Source: Chrysogorgia sp. JL179-B06
Lineage: Eukaryota; Cnidaria; Anthozoa; Scleralcyonacea; Chrysogorgiidae
Assembly: GCA_035772405.1 (NCBI GenBank)
Contig: JAYKKM010000176.1
Coordinates: forward strand, 434,001 to 498,000
DNA: 64,000 bases
Direction: 5' to 3'
The number at the start of each line of letters is the position of its first letter. Position 1 is the first letter of the stretch. The position numbers and the translations under genes were made by a program. Positions 25,106 to 38,400 of the stretch are shown piece by piece. The notes under the pieces are model-generated. The model ran no database searches. It was not told the DNA's origin and worked only from the letters and a program-made list of their open reading frames with translations.

Positions 25106-28100
25106 AGAATATGACTTAACTAAGTCGGAATATAGTAGTTTGGCGCTACATCGTGGTAACACATGTTAACAGTTGATTCAAAAACTCATTACTAATTCAT
25201 GAAGAAAAGACAAAGGAAATCAATGGTGTGACGGTGGTTTTAAATGTGATAAAAAATCATCCTGATTTACATAAACTTTATCTTTGATTTTCTCGACTTA
25301 AACAACATTGATTTTCAAAATTACTACGCCAATGAACTTATCAAATGGGTCGTTTTTGACGCCGTTTAATAAACTCATACGGCAAAGAGTTCACAAGCTG
25401 TACACTCCTTGCTGCATCCTTTGCTGTTTTCCCGACTTTGCCACTATATTATTGTCCCATAAAACAAATTATTTTTAAAAAATTATTTATCAGCATAACT
25501 CTTTGAAGGTCATAGAAACCACTATCACCACAAAATACGGTCTAACTTCCTGTTTCATTGTCATGGAAACTCGAGAAATTGTATTGTTGCATTAAAAATC
25601 GTCGACAATGCTGTTACACGAATCAACTTGATGAAAATCTGAGTTACAATGTTGCAAGAATTTGAAACCAGTTCAAAGTTGTGCAACGCGTTGCGGCAAC
25701 AAATCGTCCGCTAACGCCATGTTACATAGGCCACCATAGGTGACGTGTATGATACTAATGATAGCGTGTTGCCTTTCACCTCTAGATTCAAGTTAAGCCC
25801 GGTCGGTCGGGGTTAGTGGCTGGATGGGTGACCATCTGGGTACAGCCCCGCGTTGCCTCTCAAACTTGGAACTAATGTGAATAGAGTTGTCGTAGTTGAT
25901 CTCTCCCGTGCTTCGAGGGTTTTCCTCCCTCTACAAAATCAACACACCTAGGTGCATGTACAGACCATTAAAAGAGGTATGGACTAATAGCGGCTGCCGA
26001 CGCGCCATTTGTAAGCTCAAGGTCTACCTCGGTCTTGTCATGTGTGTTTCGATTGTATAATCTGTACTGTTTTTGTTTTTGAGAAAATGTGATAAAGCGC
26101 TATATAAGAAAGTAGTTATTACTACAAGCATCGATTTTAGCTGTCCCTTTCTGTTACCTGACAATCTTTTCTTTATCGTTCATTATTATCATTACTAAAT
26201 GATCCAAAAACAATAACACCTAAAAAGGGGATTGAAAAAGAATAATCATGATTCATGAAAAGTAGTAAATCATGGCAATGGCACTTTCGAGAGATGACGT
26301 CAAACTATCGGTGTTCTGACTACTGGTTCAGTTGAAAAAATTAGTGATATTATTAAAGAGACGATTTAGATTGTTTTATAATTGATCACAGTAAACCGGG
26401 AAACTACCATTTATTTTATACTTAAAATTCGCGTTTGTATGCACACGTGATACTACCGTTGACCGAAAGCGCTTGTTGTCGGCAGGGCCGCCGAGAGTCA
26501 AGATAGGCCCAGGGAAAGGGGTGGGGTTATGGTCTTTCACGGGCCCTAAATTCCCTAGAAGCTTCATTTTATTTGGCCCAGACCCTGGTTGCATAAAACC
26601 TCCACAGTCCTCTTAAGAAGGACTCTTGGGGTTCAGAGAAGTGTTCACTTATTAGTATTGCATAGAGAAACTTATAGTTTTCGAAAGTGTATGAGTTGCA
26701 GGATCGTTTAGAGGTTCACGTTGCCTAAAGCCTTTACTTGCTGACATAAGTGAAATACCGAGGTCCCGTTGGTTTACGTGAGAATTTTCACTTGTGTGTT
26801 ACCCGTGGAAGCTTTATACAACGTGAAACCGTAAATGAACTCACAAATCGTACACTTTCGAAAACGATAAGTTTCATTGTGCAACATCCATAAATGACAC
26901 TTAGTTGAATCGCAACACTCCTACTTAAGTGAAGATACTTAAGTGGAGGTTTTATGCAACCGGGCCCTGGGCAGTTGCCCCGGCTAACCCCCCCCCCCCC
27001 TCCCCGTTCGGCAGAGTTTGTTGTCAGAACGACAAATGTCGCTAATTATGTACTTGTCCCCCTACGTTTGCTATCGATTTTTGAGCTACAACACAGGAAC
27101 AGTTTGCCAAATAGATTGGTGGTAAATATTATACTTTTTTCGCCAACTACAGTAGAACTACAAAATCATAATTAAAAGCACACTCTTTTTTCAAATTTCA
27201 AGCAATTGTGAGCATGGGAAGTCGCCTTTTCAGATTGTTTTTAATTTTTATACGAGATTATACGGCCGCCATTACTCGAACATGTTCCGGACGTTTAGGT
27301 CGCGCTTAGAAGACTCAACACATGGCTAGTTGTGTATGAATATAAAGCTACTTGGGGAAAACTTTCTACTGTAACTTGTATAATTTCCATAAAGCTTTGT
27401 CACGTGTTGAGTCTCTGACGTCACAATCGCATACTTCGTCTGGAACAAGTTTTTAGCAATGGCGGACAAAATTTGGGCGACTTTTCTTGTGATAGAATGT
27501 TTGTTGTTCATTTTTTTGGCAAATGCGAACATTTATTAACCTAAAATAATGTTCTGTAACAAAAATTCCAGGAGACGTAATGTGATATTTCGTCGCAGGG
27601 GCACTTTAAATACGAAAATATAACAGGCGCCGCTACGTTCGGGGGGTTCTCCGGTATTTGACTTACTTCTAAGTTTAGTGAAATGTTTTAAAAAACCATA
27701 CACAGTACCTCTTTGTCGTTGAATGGACATGACGAGACCAATGCAACTAAACCAGCTACACCTGAACTACGATGCAGGGGATTATGATGAACAAGTAGAG
27801 AGAAAAACAATCCAGTCAACTTCTCCTTGTGATTTATTAACACTGTCGCTGAATCTAGTTAAAAAATAACCAAATATAAGAATAAAGAAGAGAGTTGCTA
27901 AAAGTTCTCAAAACAACTAGATATAATATAAAAAAGAGAAATAAGAAAACTTCAATATGTCAAGAAATACTTAAAGGACATTGACAACAAAAATTAAGTT
28001 TGTCTAATATGAAATAACCCGAAATAACCCGTTTGTTCCACAAATTTACTTGAAAATGTGCGTATAATAACTCCTCATGATAATGAACGTTATAAACTTA

Positions 28101-31100
28101 GCAATCACTGAGATATAAGACATTTTTAATGAGTGAAAATTATCTACCCTGCACATGACGTCAGAGACCATCTCATGTATAAAACTGAAAGATTTAAACA
28201 TAGTCCAATAGTTTACGCTATTGAGCAGTATAACTTGAAGCTTAAAACCATTTACTCCAACTGATATTTAGTATTGATACAGAATTGATACAGAAATGTT
28301 TAGTATGTTGTATTTATTTATATAGTTATACTGATAAGTAAATTATCATGTTATTAACAGTGCATGCAGTAACATTATATTGACTGTATTTTTTAATATT
28401 TTTGAAATTTAGATCTTGTAAACATATTGTAATTTAGCTTTATTAGCTATTGGATATGAAATAAACCATTATTATTATTATTATTTGCATATCAAACAAA
28501 CTGAAATATTTCAAAAACGAAGTAACATACGGAAAAGTTGGAAAAGATGTTACTTTATCATTTTACGAGTTCTTTCATATTAGACAAACTTAATTTTTTA
28601 TTCCAATGTGCTTTAAAAAGACATTGGTAAATAAAAGAACTACTTTTAATATCGAAGTATATGATTTTGCTAGTCTGAATATAGTAGTTTAGAGCTATGA
28701 AAATGATCGTAACACATTTTAAAAGATGAATAAACCATCTAAAAACAAGCTGTTGTGCCGCCATTTTGAATATGACTGTGACGTCATGTGCTTGTAAGCG
28801 TTGTATTTCTTACTATTGTGATACCTATCGTAGAGCTATGTCTTACCAAGTTTTAGGTTGTAATAGAGATTACAAAAATAACACTGAGAAGAAGCTTAAT
28901 TTCTTTGCATTTCACTCAACTCTGACTACTTTCTAAAGCACATATACCAGCTGTTGTGGTCAATAGACCTCTTTCTAATTGGTGGCCAGTTTAAATATTC
29001 TTTTATATACATGCAAATTAGCTTTTCTAGCCTCGTTACAAAGCAAAGATTCTTTGGAATTACAGACACACGAACGAGGACAGAAAGGCTAATTTAAATG
29101 AATATAAAAGAATATTTAATTTGGGTGCCATTATGAAATAGGTCTAGTAGTGGTTACCACATGTCTATGAGCTGGGAGACACAGGTTCAAATCCTGGGTG
29201 GGACCACCACTCAGGGTCTTAAAAATAATGGAGGTAAGTGCTGCCTTTGCAATAATACCAGAAAATGGTAAGACGTTAAATCCTGGGACCCCCTATCAAT
29301 TGGGCTTCTAGCCTGTTGGGGTATTCCGTTCACCTAAAAGAGTGATAAATCTAATAAACTAAACATAAACTAAACTTGACGTAACAGATCATTTGGCAAA
29401 AGAACCCTAAGGACGCAAAAATAGCTGAGGTCTTTTACAGTTTTTGAAATGGTCCATTTGTCTCAACGATATCTCTTTTCAAACCTTGCTATTTGCAAGA
29501 AAACTGCAAATTGAAGAGCCTCCGTATATTGACCGAGCGACAAAGGAGCGAAAAACCAAAGGCAAATCCTTTCCCGTACAGACCAAACAAATTACGAGGC
29601 TAATAAGTAGTTTCTTATACGTCTTTTAGTTCATTTTTGTTTTGAGTTCATTGCTATACCTTTCATGTTTGCACCGGTTGGCATTCGTTCCGAATGAAAC
29701 ATTCGTCGTGCTTTTGTGTAAACATCATTAATGAAAAAGCAACACTATAATATTCCAGCATATTTCATTGTAAGGGATTTTTTGCAATGAAAATGCCTCT
29801 CTTCTATTTGTGTGCTCAAACCAACACCAAAGTTTTCCCGCCAAAATCACCAGACATCCCGTAATCCTCCACGGGCATTACGGCAAAATCCCACAAACCG
29901 CTGACCATAGTGCGTAAACAAATACTGCCCTAGTCATATAATAAGCATTACGTAATCCTCAGAATTGAAATCGAGTAAATATTGGCTGAGATAACGTTTA
30001 AAATCTACGTACATACGATGAAACGGCCTATTACGATTTGTCATGGTCTACAGCCACAATACACGGCATGCGCGGTATGGACCCTGGGACCATGGATGGA
30101 GAAAATAAATTCAAGGGGGGGAGAGTAGAAAAAGCGGGTGAGGGGTTATTGCGTAACGTATTTCTAGTTCATCACTAACCTTAACCTGAGTATCAGGCAA
30201 CCTTCCCGCCCGCCCGCCCCCTCCCTAAGAGAGCCTGATACTCAGGTTTACACTAACCTTGATTCACAAATTCTTTAGCTACTTGTATAAAGCCAAGCAT
30301 TGCATCCAAAATTGCTTTTTGATTGTTGATCTGGAGCGAGATAATTCATTAATGAAGATGTGACAAGAAAACGTGGGATATTTAAAAAAAAAGATTTTTA
30401 ATAAAATGTTATATATTAACCCGTTAAACACCCACCCTCCCCCTTTTCAATGTTGTTGAATGAGAAACATACAGTGCAGTGCTCTGACCACTGAGCTGGG
30501 AGGCCGTTGCCGAGAGCCCAGCCACGAGTTCTGTATATATAGTGGTATATAGTGGTATATAATATATAAAACAAACCTGTGTATGTTGTTCAAATTGTTC
30601 GAAAAGAATTGGAATGACCTGGTCCACAATTTGACCACACGCTAAATCTGAAAGAAAACGAATACGATAAATAAATTTTAAAATACTCTTTTACTCGCAT
30701 GAAGATTAATACGTCGGACCCCGATCCTCCGCCCGATGCCCTTCCGCCCGATGCCCTTCCCCCCGATGCCCTTCCCCCCGATGCCCCTCCTCTCGATGCC
30801 CCTTCCTACCCCAGATGCCCTCCCCCCGCTACTAACCAGATGCCATTGCAACGTTCTGTAGTAAGGTGGCAGAAGACTTCATGAGCTTGTGATCTGGTTT
30901 AGAAAGATGGTCTTTGCATTCTACAAGATGAAATAACGTTTCAGAACTCTGCTAGTTTGTTAAAAACGTTTATGTAAGAGTTAATTACCTCGAACGCCGA
31001 CGTTCGTGGTAATTATCTGACTTATTTCGTGATTGAGAAGGTTTTCCAACAAAGTTTTGTCTATTTTTTCCACCTTGGACAAAGATTTTCCTAGTTTTTT

Positions 31101-32369
31101 CTTCATTTCTTATCTAATTAGTATTCATAGGGCTGTATGCTATATAGTAAAAAAGTAGAGTGCTGCGTAGACAGTGTTTTGAATATATAGTAAAGTGAAA
31201 AGGTGGTAAACTGCCAAGAATTTAGTGACGAGATACTGACGTTTCGAGCGGAGCCCTTCATCAGAGTAAGACGAGATGAAATAAAATAAATAGGGCTTAT
31301 ATAATGCCAAAAGGGTGTCACAGGTAGAAAGTAGCCAATCAAATGCACGGGAAATAAACTAACTAATAATTAATGAGATGGGAAAAGGTAAATCATTTGC
31401 TATTTTTAAAGTCGATCAATAAGCAGACTGAGGGGGTGGGAAAAATGACAGGTCCAATATTCAAGGGGATTAGGCGATAATAATAGAAACAAAGACTTGA
31501 AAAGCAATGAAAGTGCATAAGCTAATAATAAAAAGTTCCAAGCAAACTAAAATAATAAAAAACTTTTAGGAAGTTAAATAAAAGAAAAACGTTCGTTAAG
31601 ACCAAGAGGACGTGTGGTGCCAAGTTTAAAAATGAGACGCTTCTCTTGCCGCTTGCGGTTATCGTTGCCACCGGAAATGGGAAGGATGGCACAGACTTTC
31701 ATGTCTGAAACCAAATGGTTGGAGCTGTTGAAATGGCGGGCTACAGGTTTGTCACCATCATTGATCCTCACGGAACGAAGATGTTCAGCAAACCTGTCTG
31801 AAAGACGTCGCCCAGTTTCACCGATGTAGATTTTAGGGCATTTATCGCAAGAAATGCAATAAATTATGTTGGTGGACGTGCATGAAAAAGCATGACGGAT
31901 TGTGTGGTCGAATTTGGGGGCAGTAATAACTGTAGTGGGATTGAGAAAAGCGCATGTGTTACAGCGGGAACGGCCGCAAGAAAATGTTCCCGCTGGTGCC
32001 GAGGTATTTTGTTTAAGGGCACTATGTACTAAGGAGTCACGAATGTTTTTATTACGGCGAAATATATACATCCCGCGGTACATCAAAGAAAACCTACTCA
32101 ATCATGAAATAATAGTCATTAGTTCATCTTAGTCGCTTTCGAACAACACACAAACCGTTTAAAATATTGGTGAGAAACTCTTCAATAGTCCCAGAATGAT
32201 TTTGCTGAAAAGAGATAGAAAGAAGGATAGATAAGATAGGTAATTTGACAAAAACAATGTATTACATTGAGATTGAGATCTTACTCTGGAGGTATCAAAC
32301 TATGTGATATTTATATGCATGCAGGATGAACATATAAATATTGGGGACCAGTGGCCCCCCTCCCCCTCC

Positions 32370-32400
<31 letters not shown>

Positions 32401-35400
32401 ACGAACAATTAATCTACCCAAAAATTAGTTTCATTAAGAGGGCCGAGACTTCAAGGAGGGTCTGGCGGCATGCTATCCAGGAAAATTTTTAAAATCTAAA
32501 TGCTAAATATAGCATGCAAGACTGTGGTATGCTACGGTATACGGAATACGGTGCGGTATACGATACACGTATTCTGCTCTGCTCTACTCTGCTCTGCTCT
32601 GCTCTGCTCTGCTCTGCTCTGCTCTGCTCTGCTCTGCTCTGTTGTGGTCTAGTGGTTACCACACATGTCATATCTATGAGCTGGGAGACACAGGTTCAAT
32701 TACTGGGTCGGACTACCACTAATCGTAGGCCCACGAAACCCCTATCAATTGGGTTTCTAGCCTGTTGGGGTTTTCCGTTCACCTAAAAGAGTGATAAATC
32801 TACTAAACTAAACTAAACTAAACTAAACTAAACTCTGCTCTGCTCTGCTCTGCTCCGCCCTCCGCTCCGCCCCGCCCTGCCCTGCGCTCCGCCCTTGCCC
32901 TCCGCCCTGCCCTGCCCTACCATGCTTTGCCCTTGCCCTGCCCTGCCCTGCCCTCCGCTCCGCTCTGCTCTGGAAACATTAGTTGTTTGTTTTTGCTAAA
33001 ACAAGGAACACACCTGTTCAGCATACGAAATATTTTTGACAACACTTTTGATAGCTTCATAGCCGGCAAGCTAAAATAGAAGAACGGAGTAAAAATATAA
33101 TAGACCAACTAACAATTAAGTGTAAAAACGCATGCATGGTAATCACACAGTCGAAACGCAAGTTAAGAAAACAAAGCGGTCTACCTCAATTGAATGGTCA
33201 CTCGCAGTAAATATCTTCAAATAAAAAGAATAGAAATACATCAACATGAGAAAAATAAGTAATAAGTTGAATCAACTTCAGAAATGTTTTACTAACGTTT
33301 AATGTTTAAACGTTTCAATGTTTTACTCTTTTATTAAAGTGCCTATAAAACGATTATTTCAGTTTTCAGATGTTCAATATGCATTGAACTAGAAATATTG
33401 AACAGAAAATATTCTTTAAAACGTCGTTATGTCACTGAAACTAGGCTATAAAACAACGAACATTTCAGCCAAAAAGTAGTGAAACGTAAATAAGTGATCA
33501 TGGGCTATAGAGATGGGCTATAGAGATGGGCTATATAGAGATGGGCTATAGAGAGGGCTATAGAGATGGGCTATAGAGAGGGCTATAGAGATAGACTATA
33601 TAGAGATGGGCTATATAGAGATGGGCTATATAGAGATGGGCTATATAGAGATGGGCTATATAGAGATGGGCTATATAGAGATGGGCTATATAGAGATGGG
33701 CTATAGAGAGATGGGCTATATGAGCTATATAGAGATGGGCCATATTTACCTCTGTTCGGATGGCATTCCATAATGGTGTTAAGAACTCTATTATATTTCT
33801 TGAATCGTAAACCTTAGCACAAGCAGCCTAAAGAATTACAAACATCTTTATAAAATAACAACTACGCAAGCTCTGATTGGCCCGTAGCTGTGTTTAGATA
33901 AGATATAAACATGGAATTTTCCCGCCTTTTTGCGTCTGCAGTCAAACAGCAAACGTTATGTCATCGTGCCAGTTGTTCGTTTAGATGTCGATAAAACAAT
34001 ATAATAGACATGTATGTTATGGATTTGACTTGGTAATTACAAATCTGTTTTCAGAATTGAAATCGAGTAAATAATGACCGACGATACTGCCTTTTGCGAT
34101 CGTACGGTTCTTAGCAAAAAAGCGTGTTTTATATTTATTTGACCTTGTATAATATTGATGATAAACAAATGTTACTTCACGGGTCACAAATAAACAATAT
34201 GCCCTCCAAAAGTCATTGGCTTATCAGTAGACGCACACACGCATTACGTGCCTATTTTTATGTTTTATTAACAGCTTATTGGCCAAGCACGAGGTCTATC
34301 ACAGTGAAATATTGGACAGATATTTTAGTACGGACCGAGCGAGTCAAGGTTCGTGCAAAAAACGGAGGTTCTAAAACATTTCTCTGTACATACCAAACAA
34401 GCGAGGTCAATAAGCTGTTTATTATATGGCCGTCTTGATATTCTGTAAAGGTTTGTTTGTTCGAAATGCTAACGACTGTGACGTCAAATCGGGAATTTGC
34501 ATTTCTTTTCTGCGTTCCGTGAGATAGATAGGTTGAGGTATGAGTAAAATTTAGTAAAATTGGTTTAGTAAAAAAGTTGATAAAATATCTTGTATTGTGC
34601 TGCCTCGAAATCCAAGGCAGTCGTGATATTGTGCAAAATTACAAAAAAAAGTGGTGGGCTTATTGAAGTCAAAGTCGCAGTGGAGGTAGTACAGCCTCGT
34701 ACCCATGTGGTTATGGTTTAGGTAATACCAGAGCAGTGAGTTCTATACATATATATATATGGAGCTCAAAATGAGCTTGCTGGATAGGTTCTGGGGTAAT
34801 ACATTCATTATGCACAGCTAGGGCCCCCTGCACATGCTTCGTCTGCCCCTGGCACATTTGCAGATGACTCACGTATTATCACGTCTTATCACGTCTTTTA
34901 ATAATCTTGAGTCCAAGACGGCAATTGAATACTTTCTGAACACTATAGTCTGACGGTCTACCCATTAAGCTACTAGGACTCTGAAGACAGATCGAGGTTA
35001 CTTTATGTACACTTGCTAGGCTACAAGTCACGTCATGTAAGAAGTGTAAATTGTTAGTAAACGTTGTTTTCGAGAAGAGGAGTTGCAGTTTGGTAATTTA
35101 AATATATAGAATTACTTACAATTGTCAACAGGGCATCCTTTTTGGCATAAATGACATCTGAGGACAACTTCTCAAGTAAAAGTGGTAAACAAAACTGTAA
35201 TAAATAAGTACGAGTTACGACTTATGAAGAATCACTGCTCAACAAAGTCGCATAATATTTTTTATGATTATCTCATGCATATACACAACTAAGAGAAGTG
35301 TTTTGAGCATCTTTGATGTAATAATCCTTACAACAAAGAAAAAACTTTTTGAAGTTATGAGAATGCAGTTGACTCAATAGCTCAACTTTTTTCTTATTTA

Positions 35401-38400
35401 ACACAGTACTAATTTAGAATATAAATTGGGCTTGATATTGTGTGTAAATTGTTCATTGACATTCAATAATGATCGTATGAGTTCCAGGTTAGATTCCCGC
35501 TCGGAACTGAGAATTTTTGTTGAGAATTTTTGGCTACAAAAGGGTGTTCGCGCGTTTTATTTATGTAAAAAAACTGTGTTACGTGCCTTCATTTGTCTAT
35601 TGCTTCTTCTACAATACAGGTCGATAAATAAAATATCTATAGCTGCTAAACCCCTACAGTAATAAAAAAACGCGAACACCCTTTTTTAAAACAAACATTG
35701 AGAACAAACATCACTGATAGTAAATTGAGAGCTTTTTTATATAACCAAAGACCAACTTAAACTGCGGCGCGAAGGTATTTTGTGATTTTAAACTTATGAG
35801 TATATCTGCAACAATATTTATTTTCTTATTTATTTCATACCCTTAATTCGTAATTCTAATAATAATAGTTAATAATACGAACGTGTCCTTCACATACAGT
35901 ACGTAACTACATTTGGTACAAATTTGAGATAAATCGGAGAAAAATTGCGCGCGCGGTAACAAATTGCTTGAAAAATTGTTCAAAAAATAAAAATTGTTCA
36001 ACATTTTGTTAATGTTACAGCTAGGATACATTTCAAGCAATTTGTTACCGCGCGCGCAATTTTTCTCCGATTTATCTCAAATGTGTACCAAATGTAGTTA
36101 CGTATGTGAAGGACACGATCGTATTATGTTCAAAACGTTGTCAAAATGTTGCGTCCAATCGAGCATGGCTTTACTTTCATTTCATTCCATTTTAAACTTA
36201 CCGGTGCAAAAAGCGAGGTAGCAGAAAGACAACCACGAAGAGCAAATATTAACTGTTCTCTTGTAACGGCGTTTGAATCATTAACAGGCTAAAACATAAC
36301 AACACTCATTATCATTTATTTAAAGTCGATAACGCAATTTTCTTCTCATCTTTTTAGTTTTAAAAATATATCATATTTTTGGTGAATAGTCACCATTTTT
36401 GTTCTGATTGCGGGCGAATGCGGTCGCTCGAATTATTTTTGACGTCAATGAGTGATAGAAACACTATGCAAAGATAAGATAAGTTTTATTGAGAACAATC
36501 TTACAAATGTTGTAAAAACAATTGAATTGTATTGTCTTTACATAAAAATATAAGATAATCTAGCTAATTAATTATATAAATTTTAATTGTATACATATTA
36601 ATTAATAAATAATTATATAACGAATCAAATTATGATTAAAAATGTTGAATTACGTAATTCAACATTTTTAATCATAATTTGATTTGTTATATAATTATTT
36701 ATTAACTAATATGCATATAATTTATTTAATTAATTAATTAGCTAGCTAGATTATCTTATATTTTTATGTAAAGACAATGCAATTCCATTGTTTTTTACAA
36801 CATTTGTAAGAAAGTATCGTCTGTAAGAAATCCTTCACAATAGCATAAATAAACATCCTGCACCTTAAAACCAAGCTATTGTCATATTGCCATGCTATTG
36901 TAAAAGGTTTCTTTGTAGAATGTTTGTGACCACAATCAGAACAAAAATGGTGGCCTTTAACTTACCAAAAACACAAGAAACACAACCATATTTCTCTAAA
37001 ACTAAAATGATCAGAAGAAAACTAATATTCTCATGTAAGGCGACATATAACTTTTTATAAACAACACTGGTTTCGAGGGGGTGGAGTGACCTTTTAATAT
37101 TTGCGCTTGAGTTGTCCTAATTATTATAAAACAACATAGATTTTGATGTATATACTCAAGAAAACGTGGGAACCTCGGACCTGAATCAATACTAGGTTTT
37201 GTCACAATCAATGAATGTCACAATCAATGAAGGATCTGATATCGTGACCTTCGCTCTGTCTGTCTGATTGCAGCGTCATATCGGTGATAAAAAGACTACG
37301 GGTTAGAATTCCTGTTAGGGGGTCATTACGTTTTATTTATTGAAATGAACTCTTAAAATGATTAGGAATGGTAATTTAGAGCTCTTTCATATCTCGCGTA
37401 GTTCTTGAGATATTTAGACTTATGTGATATGCAAATGATTTAATGTGTGACGTAAAGAGCTACACACATTTTTAGAAAATTAAGTATATCTTTAAGATTA
37501 TTCAACGACATCACTTGAAACTTTGCACACTCCGAGATATCATGAAATCTAACATCATTACATCAAAATAGTGATGCCAAATTAATTTACTATTTCTGAT
37601 ATCTTGATTTTCTAAAAAGGTGTGAAGCTCTTTACGTCACACATTAAATCATTTGCATATCACAAAAGTCTAAATATCTCAAGAACTACGCGAGATATAA
37701 AAGAGCTATAAATTACCACTCATAATCATTTTAGGAGTTCATTCAAATAACTAAAACTTAATTTTCGTTTCATAGCCACTTTAAAGAAGCAATTTTTACT
37801 TGGCTACTTACTGGAGTAAAGTCAATGGGGAAGTAACAGGATGTGACTTCAAAAAGATCTTCTGTAAATAATGCTAAAACAGAAATAAAAGACTTCTTAA
37901 TATTTGAAATACTAATTCATATATTTTAATAAAAACAGTCGCACTTCAAAGAATCAGCATGTCGACCTCACTGATCTCAATAATAGTACTGTATTGAGCT
38001 TTCTATTGTATCTGATGAGCTGATTTTGAAGCTTGCATATTTCCATAATGTAAAATGACGAGAGATCATTACAAGCTCCGAGTTTGCAAGCAAATCAAAC
38101 TGTGATGCTCGCGAAATAGGTTTAGTGTCTTGCCAATATAGTTTCTTTGTTAACATTAAATGCATAAAATCTTGAACCTAATTAGGCTTCTCTCATTGGA
38201 TAATTAGAGCCAACGGCGGCCATTACTAAGGGACCAAAGTCGCAGTAAATCTGTAGGTAGGCCATGAATCGTTTTACCCAGTAATTTGAAAAATGTCTTC
38301 TGGTCCTCTTTATAGTAAAATTATTTTATTTTGTCGATAGTAAGAGCACATAATCCAACAAAAAACCTGATAGGATCCTCATTTGGTCCCTTAATAGTAA

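Larger units (their letters stand above)
30975..32110. mobile_element. Foldback element (11370 family) split by a PLE
   Basis: The parts at 30975-31140 and 32065-32110 are the two sides of the repeat also seen at 11370-11935. The PLE at about 31140-32065 lies between them. Confidence 0.75.

Noticed and set aside
25795..26110. A 5S rRNA gene
   Set aside because: Only about the 3' half of 5S is present, fused to a SINE body repeated elsewhere in the window.
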